A DNA stretch of 64,000 bases. It comes from Streptococcus bovimastitidis. GTDB taxonomy: Bacteria; Bacillota; Bacilli; Lactobacillales; Streptococcaceae. Where the stretch lies: assembly GCF_001885095.1 (NCBI RefSeq), contig NZ_LZDD01000001.1, positions 744,001 to 808,000 of the forward strand, read 5' to 3'. The number at the start of each line of letters is the position of its first letter. Position 1 is the first letter of the stretch. The notes under the pieces are model-generated. The model saw only the letters and a list, made by a program, of their open reading frames with translations, was not told the origin of the DNA and searched no databases. Shown one piece after another: positions 47,948 through 61,677 of this stretch. The translations under genes were made by a program, and so were the position numbers.

Positions 47948-48098
47948 CTAATTTCTGAAAACTGTTTACGCTTTCTTAAACCTTTACTAACCTTTATCTA
48001 ACAAGGTTTTTCAAGTTTGTGCATTCTTGAAAAATCGGATAGCTTAACAATTCTATTATACCAATAAAAAAGGAATATTACAAAGTTTGTGAAAAATA

Positions 48099-48126
48099 AG
48101 AGAGAGCAAGTCATCTTGCTCTCTCT
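48099..48126 (-). terminator. Terminator of glgP
   Basis: A perfect 12-bp stem AGAGAGAGCAAG / CTTGCTCTCTCT with a 4-nt loop, then TTATTTTTC on the minus strand. It separates the glycogen locus from the atp operon. Confidence 0.9.
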
Positions 48127-48149
48127 ATTGGTTAAAAGTTTCAAAATAT

Positions 48150-50546
48150 TTAGCTTTCCAAGTTCCAAATTTCTTTGGCATATTCGCGAATGGTATCATC
48201 TGACGTGAATTTATCAGATGTCGCAATATTGATTAAACTCATCTGCATCCATTTTTGACGATTGCGATAGAGGTCATCAATTTTACCTTGCGCTTCAATA
48301 TATGATTCTAAGTCTTCTAATAAGAAGTAATCATCATTATGGGTAATCAAAGCTTCATAAATTTCCATACCTTCACTTTGGCAATTTGGTATCGTACCAT
48401 TAACAAAGCTATCGACAATTCGTCGAATCATTGGATTAGATTCATATAATCCGCGTGAGAAATAGTCATGTTTAGCATAATGATCGTAGACTTGATCCTT
48501 ATCCATACCAAAAATGACAATATTATCATCACCGACTTCATCTTTGATTTCAATGTTAGCACCATCTAAGGTTGCCAAAGTAATGGCACCAGTCATCATG
48601 AATTTCATGTTTGAAGTACCAGAGGCCTCTTTAGAAGCAAGTGAAATCTGTTCTGACACATCAGCTGCAGGAATAATTAATTCTGCCAGACTAACATTGT
48701 AATTCTCAAGGAATATGACTTTGAGTTTACCTTTTAGGGTAGCATCCTTGTTTATCAGGTTGGCAAGTTCATTAATCACTTTAATGACTGACTTGGCAAA
48801 ATGATATCCCGGCGCAGCTTTTGCCCCAAAAATGAAAACCCGCGGTACAACATCTAAGTCAGGATTTTCTTTTAAATCAAGGTAACGTTTGATAATATGA
48901 AGAACATTTAACAATTGCCGTTTATAAGCGTGTAGTCGTTTAACTTGAACATCAAAAATGGCATCTGTGGAAACTTCTTGATTAGTGGTTTGATAGATGT
49001 ATTTTGCTAAGCGCTCTTTAGCCACTTGTTTGACTTGATAGAAATCTTCAAGAACTTGGTCATCACCGACAAAATCTTGTAACTTACGTAGTTCATGGAT
49101 ATCCTTGCGCCAACCTGCTCCAATAACTTGATCAATGGTTTTTGATAATTCAGGTGCTGCAATTTGAGTCCAGCGTCTTTGAACAATACCATTGGTCTTA
49201 TTATTGAATTTTTCCGGGTAAAGATAGTAAAAATCTTTAAGCGTATCTTCTTTTAAGAGTTCTGTATGGAGTTTAGCAACCCCATTGACTGAATGACCTC
49301 CGATAATGGCTAAGTGAGCCATATGAATCATATTATCTTTAACGATACGGGTATTTTCAATGATTTCAGGAGCTACACCTTTTTGAGCCAGTTCTGCCAC
49401 AAAACGGTTATCAATCTCTAGAATGATTTGGTAGACACGTGGTAATACTGTTTTGAAAAGCTCAGCATCCCATTTTTCCAAGGCTTCAGATAAAATCGTA
49501 TGATTGGTATAAGACATGGTTTTAATGGTTGCTTGCCAAGCATCTAGCCATTCTAAATTATAGTCATCAATCAAGAGCCGCATAAATTCAGCGGGTGCTA
49601 CTGCCGGATGCGTATCATTAATATGGACAGAAACTTTTTTATAGATTTCTTCCAACGGTAAACCTTGTTTCAAATAGGACTTGATAATGGTTTGTAGTCC
49701 AGCACTGGTCATGAAGTACTCTTGAATTAATCTGAGTCGTTTGCCCTCATAACTACTATCATCCGGATAAAGGACAGCCGTAATATCTTGAATAGCACGT
49801 CTTGACTCGATTGTTGGATAATCTAATTCATTTTCTTGGGGAATTTCCACATCCCAAAGGCGAAGATTATTGATAACTTCATTTTCAAAGCCAATCTGAG
49901 GGACATCGTAAGGCACTGCCTTAAGAATTTGTGCTCCTTCATAAACAGGGACTAATTTGCCTTCTGCATTTGATTTTAAATAGACATTACCATATAACTT
50001 AACATCAACAATGTCATGGTCTTTACGGACTTCCCAGACATTACCGGTTGATCCGAACCAGGAATCAGGTAATTCTACCTGGTAGCCATCAACGATGCGC
50101 TGCTTAAATAAACCATATTGGTAGCGTAAGCCATTACCAAAACCTGGGTAACCGGTCGTCGCTAGCGAGTCCATAAAGGCCGCAGCAAGACGACCAAGGC
50201 CACCATTTCCCAAAGCCATATCATGCTCAGCAGACTTAACTGCATCAAAATCCACACCTAATTCCGCAAAAGCTTCTTTGGCTGTATCTAAGATACCTAA
50301 ATTTAAGAGGTTGGTTTCAAGCATTCGACCTGGCAAAAATTCGATTGAAAAATAGTAAGCAACCTTGGCTTTTTCTTCGGTTAATGCTTTATTTCGATTA
50401 ATCCAAGTGTTAGTGTAATATTTTCTAATCAATTTAGCTAAGGCAACAAAGAGTTCGGTGTCTGTTGCTGCAGGCACTTTGATTAGTTGTTCTTCGTGTA
50501 AAGTATCCTTAAAATCACGAATAAATTGTTCTTTTGTGACTTTCAT
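48150..50546 (-). CDS. glgP: Glycogen/starch phosphorylase
   Basis: A GT35 enzyme that releases glucose 1-phosphate from alpha-1,4-glucan ends. The 798-residue product has the PLP site EASGTSNMKFMMTGAITLAT with its Lys, and the substrate segments NGGLGRLAAAFMDSLAT and HINDTHPA. It is the last gene of the glg cluster (9 nt after glgA) and has a strong terminator. With the intracellular pullulanase it degrades the glycogen that glgBCDA build. Confidence 0.97.
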   Translation of the reverse strand: MKVTKEQFIRDFKDTLHEEQLIKVPAATDTELFVALAKLIRKYYTNTWINRNKALTEEKAKVAYYFSIEFLPGRMLETNLLNLGILDTAKEAFAELGVDFDAVKSAEHDMALGNGGLGRLAAAFMDSLATTGYPGFGNGLRYQYGLFKQRIVDGYQVELPDSWFGSTGNVWEVRKDHDIVDVKLYGNVYLKSNAEGKLVPVYEGAQILKAVPYDVPQIGFENEVINNLRLWDVEIPQENELDYPTIESRRAIQDITAVLYPDDSSYEGKRLRLIQEYFMTSAGLQTIIKSYLKQGLPLEEIYKKVSVHINDTHPAVAPAEFMRLLIDDYNLEWLDAWQATIKTMSYTNHTILSEALEKWDAELFKTVLPRVYQIILEIDNRFVAELAQKGVAPEIIENTRIVKDNMIHMAHLAIIGGHSVNGVAKLHTELLKEDTLKDFYYLYPEKFNNKTNGIVQRRWTQIAAPELSKTIDQVIGAGWRKDIHELRKLQDFVGDDQVLEDFYQVKQVAKERLAKYIYQTTNQEVSTDAIFDVQVKRLHAYKRQLLNVLHIIKRYLDLKENPDLDVVPRVFIFGAKAAPGYHFAKSVIKVINELANLINKDATLKGKLKVIFLENYNVSLAELIIPAADVSEQISLASKEASGTSNMKFMMTGAITLATLDGANIEIKDEVGDDNIVIFGMDKDQVYDHYAKHDYFSRGLYESNPMIRRIVDSFVNGTIPNCQSEGMEIYEALITHNDDYFLLEDLESYIEAQGKIDDLYRNRQKWMQMSLINIATSDKFTSDDTIREYAKEIWNLES

Positions 50547-50555
50547 TTTTGCCTC

Positions 50556-51995
50556 TCAATAATGATTCATCAGATGCTCATAAAGAGTCAGGTAAGCTAA
50601 ACTTGCTGTGTCCCAAGAAAAATCTCGAGTCATCGCATTTTTTTGAAGCATTTGCCAGTCGCTTTGATTATGATAGTAAATATCCAAGGCTGACAAAATG
50701 GTTTGTGTCATCCAGTAACCTGAAAAATGATTAAAGGTAAAGCCAGTCCCTGTTTTTTCAAAGGTATTGTATGCTTGTACAGTATCTTTAAGACCGCCTA
50801 TTTCATGAACAATTGGCAAAGTACCATAACGCATTGCCATCATTTGCGATAAGCCACATGGTTCGAAAGCACTTGGCATTAAGAAAAGATCACCGGCTCC
50901 ATAAATCATCTGAGCCAATCCTAGGTCGAATGTAATATTTGCTGATAACTTTTCAGGATATTGTTGGGCAAACCATGAGAAGGCTTCTTCATATTGTTGG
51001 TAGCCTGTTCCTAGAACAACCATTTGAATATCTAATTGCATCAAGTTTTCAAGTTCTGATACAACCAAATCAAAGCCTTTCTGATCTGTCAATCGGGAAA
51101 CAATACCAATTAAAGGAACATCTTCCTTAACAGGTAAGCCTAATCTTTCTTGCAAGGCTCTTTTGTTAATCGCTTTCCCTTCTAAATCATCAACAGAAAA
51201 TGGATGAGGTAGGAAAGGATCATTTTCAGGGTTGAACAAATCAGTATCAATCCCATTGACCACACCACTTAATTTTCCAGCTTCCATCCGCATCACATGA
51301 TCTAAACCTTTACCAAATGCAGGGGTTTGAATCTCATGAGCATAGGACGGTGAAACGGTTGTCACTTTGTCAGAATACAAAACGGCCGCTTTCATCCAGT
51401 TTAAACAATTATTCCAACGCAATGTGCCATCTTCGTATCGTTCACTTCCCACACCGAAGAGGTCTCCTAACATATCTGGGGCAAACTGACCTTGGAATTC
51501 AATATTATGAATAGTAAAGATTGTTTTAATATTGCGATAAGCATTTACCCAAGCATATTTTTCCCTTACTAGATAAGGAATCATAGCTGTATGATAATCA
51601 TGAACATGAAGGACATCAGGAATAAAATCAATTTTTTCCATAGCTTCAAGAGCTGCTAATTGGAAAAATGCAAAACGCTCACCATCATCCCAATCACCAT
51701 AAACATGACCTCTAAAGAAATAATCTCTGTTATCAATAAAGTAAAAACTAACTTGATCTTTGACAATCTTTTTGATACCTACATATTGACGTCTCCATCC
51801 TACTTGCGTGTAAAAATATAAAACATTTTCAACTTGATCACCAAACTTGTGATCAATCATATCGTAATAAGGCAGAATGACAGCAACTTGATTGCCGTGT
51901 TTAACAAGAGATTTAGGCAGTGCCCCAATGACATCACCTAAGCCTCCTGTCTTTGCAAAAGGTGCTCCCTCTGCTGCGACAAATAATATTTTCAT
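50556..51995 (-). CDS. glgA: Glycogen synthase
   Basis: A GT5 enzyme that extends glycogen from ADP-glucose. The 479-residue product has the N-terminal ADP-glucose site [16 protein letters not shown] (residues 15-30), and the C-terminal [23 protein letters not shown]. Length normal. It overlaps the glgD stop by 4 nt. Confidence 0.97.
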   Translation of the reverse strand: MKILFVAAEGAPFAKTGGLGDVIGALPKSLVKHGNQVAVILPYYDMIDHKFGDQVENVLYFYTQVGWRRQYVGIKKIVKDQVSFYFIDNRDYFFRGHVYGDWDDGERFAFFQLAALEAMEKIDFIPDVLHVHDYHTAMIPYLVREKYAWVNAYRNIKTIFTIHNIEFQGQFAPDMLGDLFGVGSERYEDGTLRWNNCLNWMKAAVLYSDKVTTVSPSYAHEIQTPAFGKGLDHVMRMEAGKLSGVVNGIDTDLFNPENDPFLPHPFSVDDLEGKAINKRALQERLGLPVKEDVPLIGIVSRLTDQKGFDLVVSELENLMQLDIQMVVLGTGYQQYEEAFSWFAQQYPEKLSANITFDLGLAQMIYGAGDLFLMPSAFEPCGLSQMMAMRYGTLPIVHEIGGLKDTVQAYNTFEKTGTGFTFNHFSGYWMTQTILSALDIYYHNQSDWQMLQKNAMTRDFSWDTASLAYLTLYEHLMNHY

Positions 51996-53125
51996 TTAAT
52001 CATATCCTCTACTACATGACTACCTTTAGGAACAACAATCGGATCTTCTTTTGTTCCTCGGATAACAACACCTGGAGCAACTTTAACTGATTTATCAACA
52101 ATTGCATATTCAACAACTGCTCCCTCACCAATAGTTACTTTTGGTGAGACAATAGAATGGCTAATTTTTGAATCAAGCTCTAAATGACAGTTACGTGAAA
52201 TAATGGAATGATTCACAGTTCCTTTTACGACACTACCAGAGGCGAATTGTGAATTATTAACTTCTGACTCCTCAGCAAAGTAAGTAGCTTCCTCATTTTT
52301 TACGCGTGTGTATACTTTTTGGTTAGAGTAAAGTAATGAATAGAATTTAAGCGGATCTAACATATCCATATTAGCATCATAATAAGATTTAATAGAATGG
52401 ATATTAGCCATATAACCAGTATATTCAAAGGCCAAGGCACCTTCATTAACTGTTAAATCACGAAGCAAGAAACGCAATTTTTGAGGATGTTCTTTTTGAG
52501 CTTCGATTTCCATCTTAGAAATCAGCCAGTCTGTATTGACAATGTAAATACCAGCAGACATTTTTTCAATGCCTTCTTTTTCACTAACATGACTCCGTCC
52601 AACAACAGTGTCTGACTCATCAATTTCTAAAATATCATTCTCTGGAGAAATAGATTCAACTGGTGTCTTTTTATAGACTACAGTAATGTTTCGTTTATTA
52701 GCATTGTGTAGGTGAATGACCTGGTCAAGTTCAATATTACATAAAATATCACAACTCATATAGATGGTTTGGTCTGAGCCAGACCGTCTGAGGTATGTTA
52801 GAATTTGCTCGTAATAGTCAGCATCAGTCTCTTTGGAATTTTCTTTCGTATCATAAAAGCCAAGGAAATAATGACTTAAAAGAGAGTTGAGTCCCCATTC
52901 ACGTCCACTACGAACATGGTCAAAGACTGAACGAATATTTTCAGCACGGAAAATACCATAAATGCTTTTAACACCTGCATTAGCAAGATTTGAAAGGTGA
53001 AAGTCAATGAGACGGTATTTACCGTCAAATGGTAAATTGGCTAGTGGACGTTTATCTGTAAGACCACCCATTTCTGGAAAACCAATTGCACTCCCTAAAA
53101 TTGCTGAATATTTATCACTCTTCAT
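51992..53125 (-). CDS. glgD: Glucose-1-phosphate adenylyltransferase subunit GlgD
   Basis: A 377-residue relative of GlgC. It has the left-handed beta-helix C-terminus, but the N-terminal catalytic site is altered: GlgC's [11 protein letters not shown] corresponds here to [15 protein letters not shown]. In other Firmicutes GlgD is nearly inactive alone and raises GlgC activity as a heteromer. The start overlaps glgC by 11 nt. Confidence 0.93.
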   Translation of the reverse strand: MKSDKYSAILGSAIGFPEMGGLTDKRPLANLPFDGKYRLIDFHLSNLANAGVKSIYGIFRAENIRSVFDHVRSGREWGLNSLLSHYFLGFYDTKENSKETDADYYEQILTYLRRSGSDQTIYMSCDILCNIELDQVIHLHNANKRNITVVYKKTPVESISPENDILEIDESDTVVGRSHVSEKEGIEKMSAGIYIVNTDWLISKMEIEAQKEHPQKLRFLLRDLTVNEGALAFEYTGYMANIHSIKSYYDANMDMLDPLKFYSLLYSNQKVYTRVKNEEATYFAEESEVNNSQFASGSVVKGTVNHSIISRNCHLELDSKISHSIVSPKVTIGEGAVVEYAIVDKSVKVAPGVVIRGTKEDPIVVPKGSHVVEDMIK

Positions 53126-54254
53126 TTGAAACCCCCACTACTTCCTTATAACCAATTACTTGAATTTCATCTGTACCATCAATGACAACATCATTTCCAA
53201 TAACAGCACCTTCACCAATAATAGCACGATTAATTTTGGCACGTTCACCAATAATGGCACCTGACATGATAAATGAATCTTTAACTTCTGCACCTTGTTT
53301 CATGTGGACGTTAGCTGAAAGAATAGAATGTTCAACTTTACCAGTCACAAAACAACCATCAACAATAAGGGAATCTTTGACTTCTGAATGCTCAGAAATA
53401 AAGTTTGGTGGTGCAATATGGTTTTTAGAATAAATTTTCCAAGAACGATTACGACTATCGAGAGCGTTGTTTTCAGCAATATACTCCATGTTTGCTTCCC
53501 AAAGTGATTCAATCGTACCAACGTCTTTCCAATAGCCTTGGAAGTTGTATGTATAGACACGCTCACCAGCTTCTAGGTAAGCAGGGATGACATTTGACCC
53601 AAAGTCTGACATATCAATATTGTTTTTCTCAGCATCAATCAACATACTTCTTAGTCTTTGCCAATTGAAGATGTAAATACCCATTGATGCTTTAGTTGAT
53701 TTTGGATTTTTTGGTTTTTCTTCAAATTCAACGATGCGATCATTTGTATCAGTATTCATAATACCAAAACGACTAGCTTCTTTTAAAGGAACATCCAAGA
53801 CAGCTACTGTTAAACTAGCTAGATTATCTTTATGGGTTTGAAGCATTTCATCATAGTCCATTTTATAAATATGGTCACCTGATAAGATGAGAACATATTC
53901 TGGATTGATGCTATCAATGTAATCAATATTTTGATAAATAGCATGACTGGTTCCTTGGAACCAACGATTACCTTCTGTAGCCGAGTAAGGTTGCAGAATT
54001 GTTGCGCCCCTGTCAATTCCTTCTAATCCCCAAGAAGAACCATTTCCAATATGATTGTTTAAAGCAAGAGGCTCATACTGCGTAATAACTCCCACATTAT
54101 CAATACCTGAATTGGCACAATTTGAGAGAGCAAAATCGATAATCCGATATCTTCCTCCAAATTGAACTGCTGGTTTGGCAATTGTTTGCGTTAATTTCCC
54201 CAAACGCGTACCTTGACCACCAGCAAGAATGAGTGCTAACATTTCATTTTTCAT
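53115..54254 (-). CDS. glgC: Glucose-1-phosphate adenylyltransferase GlgC
   Basis: Makes ADP-glucose from ATP and glucose 1-phosphate, the committed step. 379 residues from ATG 54254 ([18 protein letters not shown]), chosen because AGGAAAG lies just upstream and the 10 residues before it are not conserved. The catalytic [11 protein letters not shown] and the substrate segment [17 protein letters not shown] are intact, with a C-terminal beta-helix. It works with GlgD next to it. Confidence 0.95.
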   Translation of the reverse strand: MKNEMLALILAGGQGTRLGKLTQTIAKPAVQFGGRYRIIDFALSNCANSGIDNVGVITQYEPLALNNHIGNGSSWGLEGIDRGATILQPYSATEGNRWFQGTSHAIYQNIDYIDSINPEYVLILSGDHIYKMDYDEMLQTHKDNLASLTVAVLDVPLKEASRFGIMNTDTNDRIVEFEEKPKNPKSTKASMGIYIFNWQRLRSMLIDAEKNNIDMSDFGSNVIPAYLEAGERVYTYNFQGYWKDVGTIESLWEANMEYIAENNALDSRNRSWKIYSKNHIAPPNFISEHSEVKDSLIVDGCFVTGKVEHSILSANVHMKQGAEVKDSFIMSGAIIGERAKINRAIIGEGAVIGNDVVIDGTDEIQVIGYKEVVGVSNEE

Positions 54255-54313
54255 AAACTTTCCTTTCTTGGCCATAATGACCAAAACTAACTAAATCATA
54301 ACTACCATGCTAC

Positions 54314-56194
54314 TTATTTTTTTCTTCTTTTTACTTTCCAGATACTTGCTCCTAAAGCAGGTAAGGTAAAAGTAAGGGTATTTTGATAGTCTTTCCAGAC
54401 TTCTTTTTGACTCTCAGTAATTGGATTATGTTCTTTCCAAACACCTCCAAAACTCTCCATTTCAGTGTTCCAAATTTCTTGATAGATACCAGCCTGAGGT
54501 ACCCCAATCGTAAAGTTTTGTCTCTCAACCGGTGTCATGTTAAAGACACAAAGTAAGAGATCACCTTTATGATTTTTACGGGTAAAGGTCAAGACAGTTT
54601 CCAAAGAATTATCAGCATCAATAATTTCAATGCCATCATAATTATGATCATTTTGCCATAACATGTTATGGTCCTGATAAAAGGCATTCAGTTCCGAAGT
54701 AAAGGATTGCATCTTCTGATTGTAGCTATCTTCAAGATTCTCCCATACCAATTGGTCATCGAATTTCCATTCCAAGAATTGACCAAACTCTGAGCCCATA
54801 AAAAGTAACTTTTTACCAGGATGACAGATTTGATAGGTTAAGAGGGTTCTTAAACCAGCAAATTGATTGTAGCGATCCCCCCACATTTTATGCATTAAAC
54901 TCTTCTTACCATGCACTACTTCATCATGTGAGAATGGAAGAATAAAGTTTTCGTTGAAACAGTACATAAAACTAAAGGTTAAGAGGTTAAAATGGAACTT
55001 GCGATCATAAGGATCCATCTCGTAAAATTTCAAAATATCATTCATCCAACCCATATTCCACTTGTAGTCAAAACCTAGACCACCTTTGGAAATTGGTTTG
55101 GTAATTGGAATATCAGAGCTTGCTTCTTCAGCAATCATCATCACATCTGGGTGATCTTTTTTAATCACTTGATTGAGTTTCTGCAAGAAAGCAAAGGCCT
55201 CTAAATTATGGTTGCCACCTAGATGATTAGGTTTCCAAGGTCCTTGATCGTAATCAAGGTAAAGCATATTACTAACTGCGTCAACTCTAATACCATCAAT
55301 ATGAAAGGCTTCAATCCAGTACATGGCACTTGAAATTAAATATGACTGTACTTGATTTTTTCCCAAATCAAAGTTAAGTGCCCCCCAACCAAAATTGCGA
55401 GCCCTATCTGGGTCTTGATATTCATAAGTTGGTGTCCCATCATAATAGGCTAAAGCATCATCATTTTGAGTGTAATGACCAGGTACCCAGTCCACCAAAA
55501 CGCCAATGTTATTAAGATGACATTCTTCAACAAAATCTCGAAAATCTTCGGGACTACCATAAGTCGTTTCGAACCCAAAATAAGCCATTAATTGATAGCC
55601 CCAGCTCATTCCTAGAGGATGAGACATCAAGGGCATAAACTCAACATGGGTATAGTTCATTTGTTTCAAATATGGAATCAAATGTTCCTTTAGTTCATTA
55701 AATTGATATGGCCTTCCATCATCATCTTTTTTCCAAGAATTGGCATGCATTTCGTAGATTGAAACAGGTCGCTCTTTAAATCCAAAGCGTTTCCGCCTTG
55801 CCATCCATAAAGCATCCTTCCATTTCTTATCCGCTAGTGGCTGGACGATAGCGCCAGTTCCAGGTCTATTCTCAAAACGTATAGCAACCGGGTCTAACTT
55901 CTCAATTTCTTGTCCACCTTGACGTCTAATGAGGTATTTATAGATTTGACCAATTTGAGGTAAATCTGTAAAAATCTCCCAAACACCAGCTTCATTTCTC
56001 TCCATGGCAAGTTTATTATGAGACCAATCTGTGAAATCTCCAATTAAAAAAACTGCCTCTGCATTTGGTGCCCAAACTCTAAATACAAACCCCTTATGAC
56101 CATCCATTACCGTTTCATGTACACCAAAATAATCTTGAATGCGGTAATTTTCTCCTAGACCAAATGTATATAAAGCTAATTCCTTATCCATCAC
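54314..56194 (-). CDS. glgB: 1,4-alpha-glucan branching enzyme
   Basis: A GH13 enzyme that forms alpha-1,6 branches in glycogen. The 626-residue product has an N-terminal CBM48 domain ([18 protein letters not shown]), and the catalytic triad in [21 protein letters not shown] and [12 protein letters not shown]. It begins the glgBCDAP run. A terminator after pulA suggests that it has its own promoter, but I see no clear one. Confidence 0.96.
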   Translation of the reverse strand: MMDKELALYTFGLGENYRIQDYFGVHETVMDGHKGFVFRVWAPNAEAVFLIGDFTDWSHNKLAMERNEAGVWEIFTDLPQIGQIYKYLIRRQGGQEIEKLDPVAIRFENRPGTGAIVQPLADKKWKDALWMARRKRFGFKERPVSIYEMHANSWKKDDDGRPYQFNELKEHLIPYLKQMNYTHVEFMPLMSHPLGMSWGYQLMAYFGFETTYGSPEDFRDFVEECHLNNIGVLVDWVPGHYTQNDDALAYYDGTPTYEYQDPDRARNFGWGALNFDLGKNQVQSYLISSAMYWIEAFHIDGIRVDAVSNMLYLDYDQGPWKPNHLGGNHNLEAFAFLQKLNQVIKKDHPDVMMIAEEASSDIPITKPISKGGLGFDYKWNMGWMNDILKFYEMDPYDRKFHFNLLTFSFMYCFNENFILPFSHDEVVHGKKSLMHKMWGDRYNQFAGLRTLLTYQICHPGKKLLFMGSEFGQFLEWKFDDQLVWENLEDSYNQKMQSFTSELNAFYQDHNMLWQNDHNYDGIEIIDADNSLETVLTFTRKNHKGDLLLCVFNMTPVERQNFTIGVPQAGIYQEIWNTEMESFGGVWKEHNPITESQKEVWKDYQNTLTFTLPALGASIWKVKRRKK

Positions 56195-56241
56195 TTCCCC
56201 TTCTCTAATTTTCTAAATAATAAGTTAGAAATTTAATAAAA

Positions 56242-56272
56242 CAAAAAGTAACCTGAAATTTCAGGTTACTTT
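56242..56272 (-). terminator. Terminator of the ligA-dagK-pulA transcript
   Basis: A perfect 14-bp palindromic stem, AAAGTAACCTGAAA / TTTCAGGTTACTTT, with a T-rich run on the minus strand. The pulA stop codon is part of the stem. Confidence 0.85.
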
Positions 56273-58566
56273 GTGATATCAAGGATCAATGCTGCCAACT
56301 GATCAATGTTTTCTTTCTCAATTTGAAAGCACTTATCATTTGTTACAATTATAGCACTTTGAGGGTCTATTTGCAAACGTTTACTGAAACAAGTGAAAAT
56401 AATTTGGTATTTCCGCAAATCATCTACAGTATAGCTAATATAGCCCGTATCTTTTTGGGCAGATTCAATATAAACATGTTTGCGAATGTCTTCAAATGTT
56501 TCGTAGGAAAAATAATTTGTTTTCGTCTTTAAAGCAATCAACTGACGGACAAAATCTACTGTTTCTGCTTCTTTGGTAGCTAAATTCCAATCAACCTGGT
56601 TTACAGAATCAGGTGCATTATAGGAATTCATAGCTCTTTCCAAGTCTTCTTGAGTGTATGTCCCATTTTCACCACTAGCTACCCGCTTTGTTCGTAAAAA
56701 TTCCTGCCCAATTTGCATGAAAGAAAGACCTTGAGTCAAAATATTCATAGCTGTTGCTAATTGAACACGTTTCCTATGAACTTCTATTGAATCATTAGGA
56801 TTCAAAGCCCAAAATAAGTCATTAAGATTGTAATTATCATGAGCTTCTACATAATTAACTACTTGATCAGGACTCAAATAAGGGACAATCTCATCACTAC
56901 CTAAAAAAGCTTTGGCGACAATATCTTCACTTCCAGCGCCTGAAGCAAAGCCACTTTCAAGACTTCCATAGACTTCCGCACCTTTAATAGCATTCCGTTG
57001 GTCATCATTAAAGAAGCCAATCCTTGGCATTTTTGAAGCGTTGGCTTTCTTGGCTTTATCTTCAGGCATCAAACCTGTGCCCATATCCCAGCCCTCACCA
57101 TAAATCAAAATTCTTGGATCAATCGCATCAAGTTCCTTACGAATTTGATTCATCGTTTCAACATCATGTAAGCCCATTAAATCAAAGCGGAAACCATCGA
57201 TATTATAGTCATTAACCCAATAAAGTAGTGAATCAATCATATATTTGCGGAACATTTCTTTTTCACTAGCTGTTTCGTTGCCACAGCCAGAGCCGTCTTG
57301 GAAGGAACCATCCGAATTCATTCGATAATAATAGTCTGGAACACTCAATTGGAAGGACGAATCACGTGATGAATACGTATGATTGTAAACCACATCCATA
57401 ATGACATTAATACCGGCATCATGGTATGCTTGGATTACTTTTTTTAATTCATGTATTCTCCGAGTTGGATTATGGGGATTGGAGCTAAAACTAGCTTCGG
57501 GAACATTGTAATTCTCCGGGTCATAGCCCCAATTATAAGCATAATCACCGTCCTCAGTAAAGGTTTGATGATGGTCAAAAAGGGGTTGTAATTGAATATG
57601 TGTCACACCTAGCTTTTTGACATAATCAAATCCAGTTGCATCTCCGTAAGCATTTTTGGTCCCAGACTCAATTAATCCTAGATATTTTCCACGATTTTCT
57701 GGAGCCACACCTGACGATTCTGACATGGAAAAATCACGAACATGCATTTCATATATAAGAGCTTGATTGGGATTATCCAATCGCCAGGTCGCTTCTTTTC
57801 TTTGCTTAACTTGGAAGTCACTAGGCCTTAAGTCCTGATCAGCAATGACGATAGAGCGCTTCCCTTTAGCAGTCGTCGCAATAGTATAGGGATCGCGCGT
57901 ATCCCGGAAAGTCCGCTTTCGATAGTGAACCCGATAATGATAAGCTTGAAAATTGAAATCACCTTCCAAAGCAATTTCCCAAAGACCATGAGTATTTTTA
58001 CTATGGTCATGCTCATTAACTTGCTTACCTCTAGTCATTGGGTAAACTGCTGTAACACTGGCATTTTCATCCGTTGAAGAAAATAAGATCAAATCAACCG
58101 ATAAAGCAGTCGGTGCCCACAGACGAAAAGTGGTTTCTTCTTTTTGATAGGAATAGCCAAGCCATCCAGAAAATCCCCACTTTTTATCAAAGGCCTTACT
58201 ATTAACAGCCATATCAAAAGCATGCGCTTTACGGTTTTTGTAGAAATGACTACTGGTTGCGGCCTGACGAGAATAATAGACGGTATCATCTCCATCCACT
58301 AGCCAGACTTCTGTCTTTGGAAGACCAAAAGCTCGCTCAATGCGGAAATCTTTTGTCTTATACTGCCATTGCTGTTTTTTAATAATCACATAAGCATGAC
58401 TAAGGAAATAAGGAGCCTCATATTCTAGATTGGCAACAATGCCAAAACTATCAAAGCGATCAAAACTAGCTTCCTTACCTAATTTTCCATCCCGCCATTG
58501 CCACAAACTAAAGTCAAAATAATTACCCTGTTTTGAATGAAAGTGCACTGTTACTGCATTTTTCAT
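56266..58566 (-). CDS. pulA: Type I pullulanase (intracellular debranching enzyme)
   Basis: Cleaves alpha-1,6 links in glycogen or maltodextrin. The 766-residue product has an N-terminal carbohydrate-binding part, CBM48 (FRLWAPTALSVDLILFS), and GH13 motifs YNWGYDP, VIMDVVYNHTY, GFRFDLMGLHD, LIYGEGWDMG and VEAHDNYNLND. It has no signal peptide and no LPXTG anchor, unlike the surface pullulanases of streptococci, so it should act on intracellular glycogen with GlgP. The start shares bases with the dagK stop (TGATG). Confidence 0.94.
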   Translation of the reverse strand: MKNAVTVHFHSKQGNYFDFSLWQWRDGKLGKEASFDRFDSFGIVANLEYEAPYFLSHAYVIIKKQQWQYKTKDFRIERAFGLPKTEVWLVDGDDTVYYSRQAATSSHFYKNRKAHAFDMAVNSKAFDKKWGFSGWLGYSYQKEETTFRLWAPTALSVDLILFSSTDENASVTAVYPMTRGKQVNEHDHSKNTHGLWEIALEGDFNFQAYHYRVHYRKRTFRDTRDPYTIATTAKGKRSIVIADQDLRPSDFQVKQRKEATWRLDNPNQALIYEMHVRDFSMSESSGVAPENRGKYLGLIESGTKNAYGDATGFDYVKKLGVTHIQLQPLFDHHQTFTEDGDYAYNWGYDPENYNVPEASFSSNPHNPTRRIHELKKVIQAYHDAGINVIMDVVYNHTYSSRDSSFQLSVPDYYYRMNSDGSFQDGSGCGNETASEKEMFRKYMIDSLLYWVNDYNIDGFRFDLMGLHDVETMNQIRKELDAIDPRILIYGEGWDMGTGLMPEDKAKKANASKMPRIGFFNDDQRNAIKGAEVYGSLESGFASGAGSEDIVAKAFLGSDEIVPYLSPDQVVNYVEAHDNYNLNDLFWALNPNDSIEVHRKRVQLATAMNILTQGLSFMQIGQEFLRTKRVASGENGTYTQEDLERAMNSYNAPDSVNQVDWNLATKEAETVDFVRQLIALKTKTNYFSYETFEDIRKHVYIESAQKDTGYISYTVDDLRKYQIIFTCFSKRLQIDPQSAIIVTNDKCFQIEKENIDQLAALILDITK

Positions 58567-59597
58567 CAGTCTGGAATTCCTCCATTCTTTTCTTCCAAAT
58601 CTTCTACCTCATGGGCGAATTTTTGAGCAATTTCTTCAATTTCTGGTTCATCGTCATCCATACTGTAAGCATCATCTGAAATTAAATCAGTATTAGCAAA
58701 GAAAGTAATATGGTTTTTAAGATTTTCAATTACAATTGGAGCATCTCCACCATACTCACCGTCCAAGTTAATCATCATTTTACTTGAAGATTTTGGTTCA
58801 ATTTCAATTCTGCTTGTTTTGATGTATTCAATTCGACGGTCATTAACATGTTTACCACCGTCTAGAACAAGTCTTAACAGGTGAACAATTTCAAAAAGGT
58901 TAGCTGTTTTAACCAAAATTAGGGTAAACATACCGTCATCCAATTTGGCATCTGGAGCAATCATTTCGAAGCCACCAACTGAATTGGTGATTGCCGCGAA
59001 AATCATGGATACTTTACCTTCAAATACACCTTCGTCGTGGGTAATTTTTACCGGTACGTTTTTAACACGTGGCAATAACTCAACCCCTTTAGCTAGATAA
59101 GCTAAATAGCCGAACATGGTTTTCAACTGACTTGGGACACTATAAGTTAATTCGGTCAGAGAACCCGCAGCTGCTATATTGATAAAGTAAGCATCTTCAC
59201 GCGCCTTACCAATGTCCATATTAATGGTTTGATTTTTCCCAATTAATTGAGCTGCCTTAATAGGATTGCCACGAGGGATTTTCAAGGCTCTGGCAAAATC
59301 ATTAGTAGTTCCCGTTGGAATAATAGCCATTTTAGGACGCTTCTTCAAAGGTGCAATTCCTGAAACGACTTCGTTGATAGTTCCATCACCACCAGCTGCA
59401 ATAATCAAATCAACCCCAGTTTCAGCGACTCTTCTAGCTTCATTATGGGCTGATTTTGGTTCAGCTGTCGTCTGAAAAGCTGACGTTTCATAACCATAGC
59501 CTTCCAAAATATCCAAGACATCAGCGACATTTTTTTTCATGATTTCCTGACCCGATGTGGGATTGTAAATCAATCTCGCTCTTTTCACTTTTTTCAT
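58566..59597 (-). CDS. dagK: Diacylglycerol/lipid kinase
   Basis: A 343-residue soluble lipid kinase of the DagK/DgkB family. The nucleotide site AAGGDGTINEVVSG is at residues ~67-80 and IPTGTTNDFARAL near 95. It phosphorylates diacylglycerol and returns it to phospholipid synthesis after lipoteichoic acid assembly. The C-terminus has an acidic tail of about 30 residues. It follows ligA by 14 nt and overlaps pulA. Confidence 0.92.
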   Translation of the reverse strand: MKKVKRARLIYNPTSGQEIMKKNVADVLDILEGYGYETSAFQTTAEPKSAHNEARRVAETGVDLIIAAGGDGTINEVVSGIAPLKKRPKMAIIPTGTTNDFARALKIPRGNPIKAAQLIGKNQTINMDIGKAREDAYFINIAAAGSLTELTYSVPSQLKTMFGYLAYLAKGVELLPRVKNVPVKITHDEGVFEGKVSMIFAAITNSVGGFEMIAPDAKLDDGMFTLILVKTANLFEIVHLLRLVLDGGKHVNDRRIEYIKTSRIEIEPKSSSKMMINLDGEYGGDAPIVIENLKNHITFFANTDLISDDAYSMDDDEPEIEEIAQKFAHEVEDLEEKNGGIPD

Positions 59598-59611
59598 TCC
59601 TTACCTCATCA

Positions 59612-61579
<1,968 letters not shown>

Positions 61580-61626
61580 TTATCACATTTCCTTCAAATT
61601 GCATGTTTAGGTCTTTTACTTTGCAC

Positions 61627-61659
61627 GAAAAAAACCTTCAAATCGTAATTCGAAGATTT
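61627..61659 (-). terminator. Terminator of queT
   Basis: Minus-strand stem AAATCTTCGAA / TTTGAAGGTTT (two G-U pairs), loop TTACGA, then seven Ts, just after the queT stop. Confidence 0.75.
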
Positions 61660-61677
61660 AAGACAATTTTTATGATA

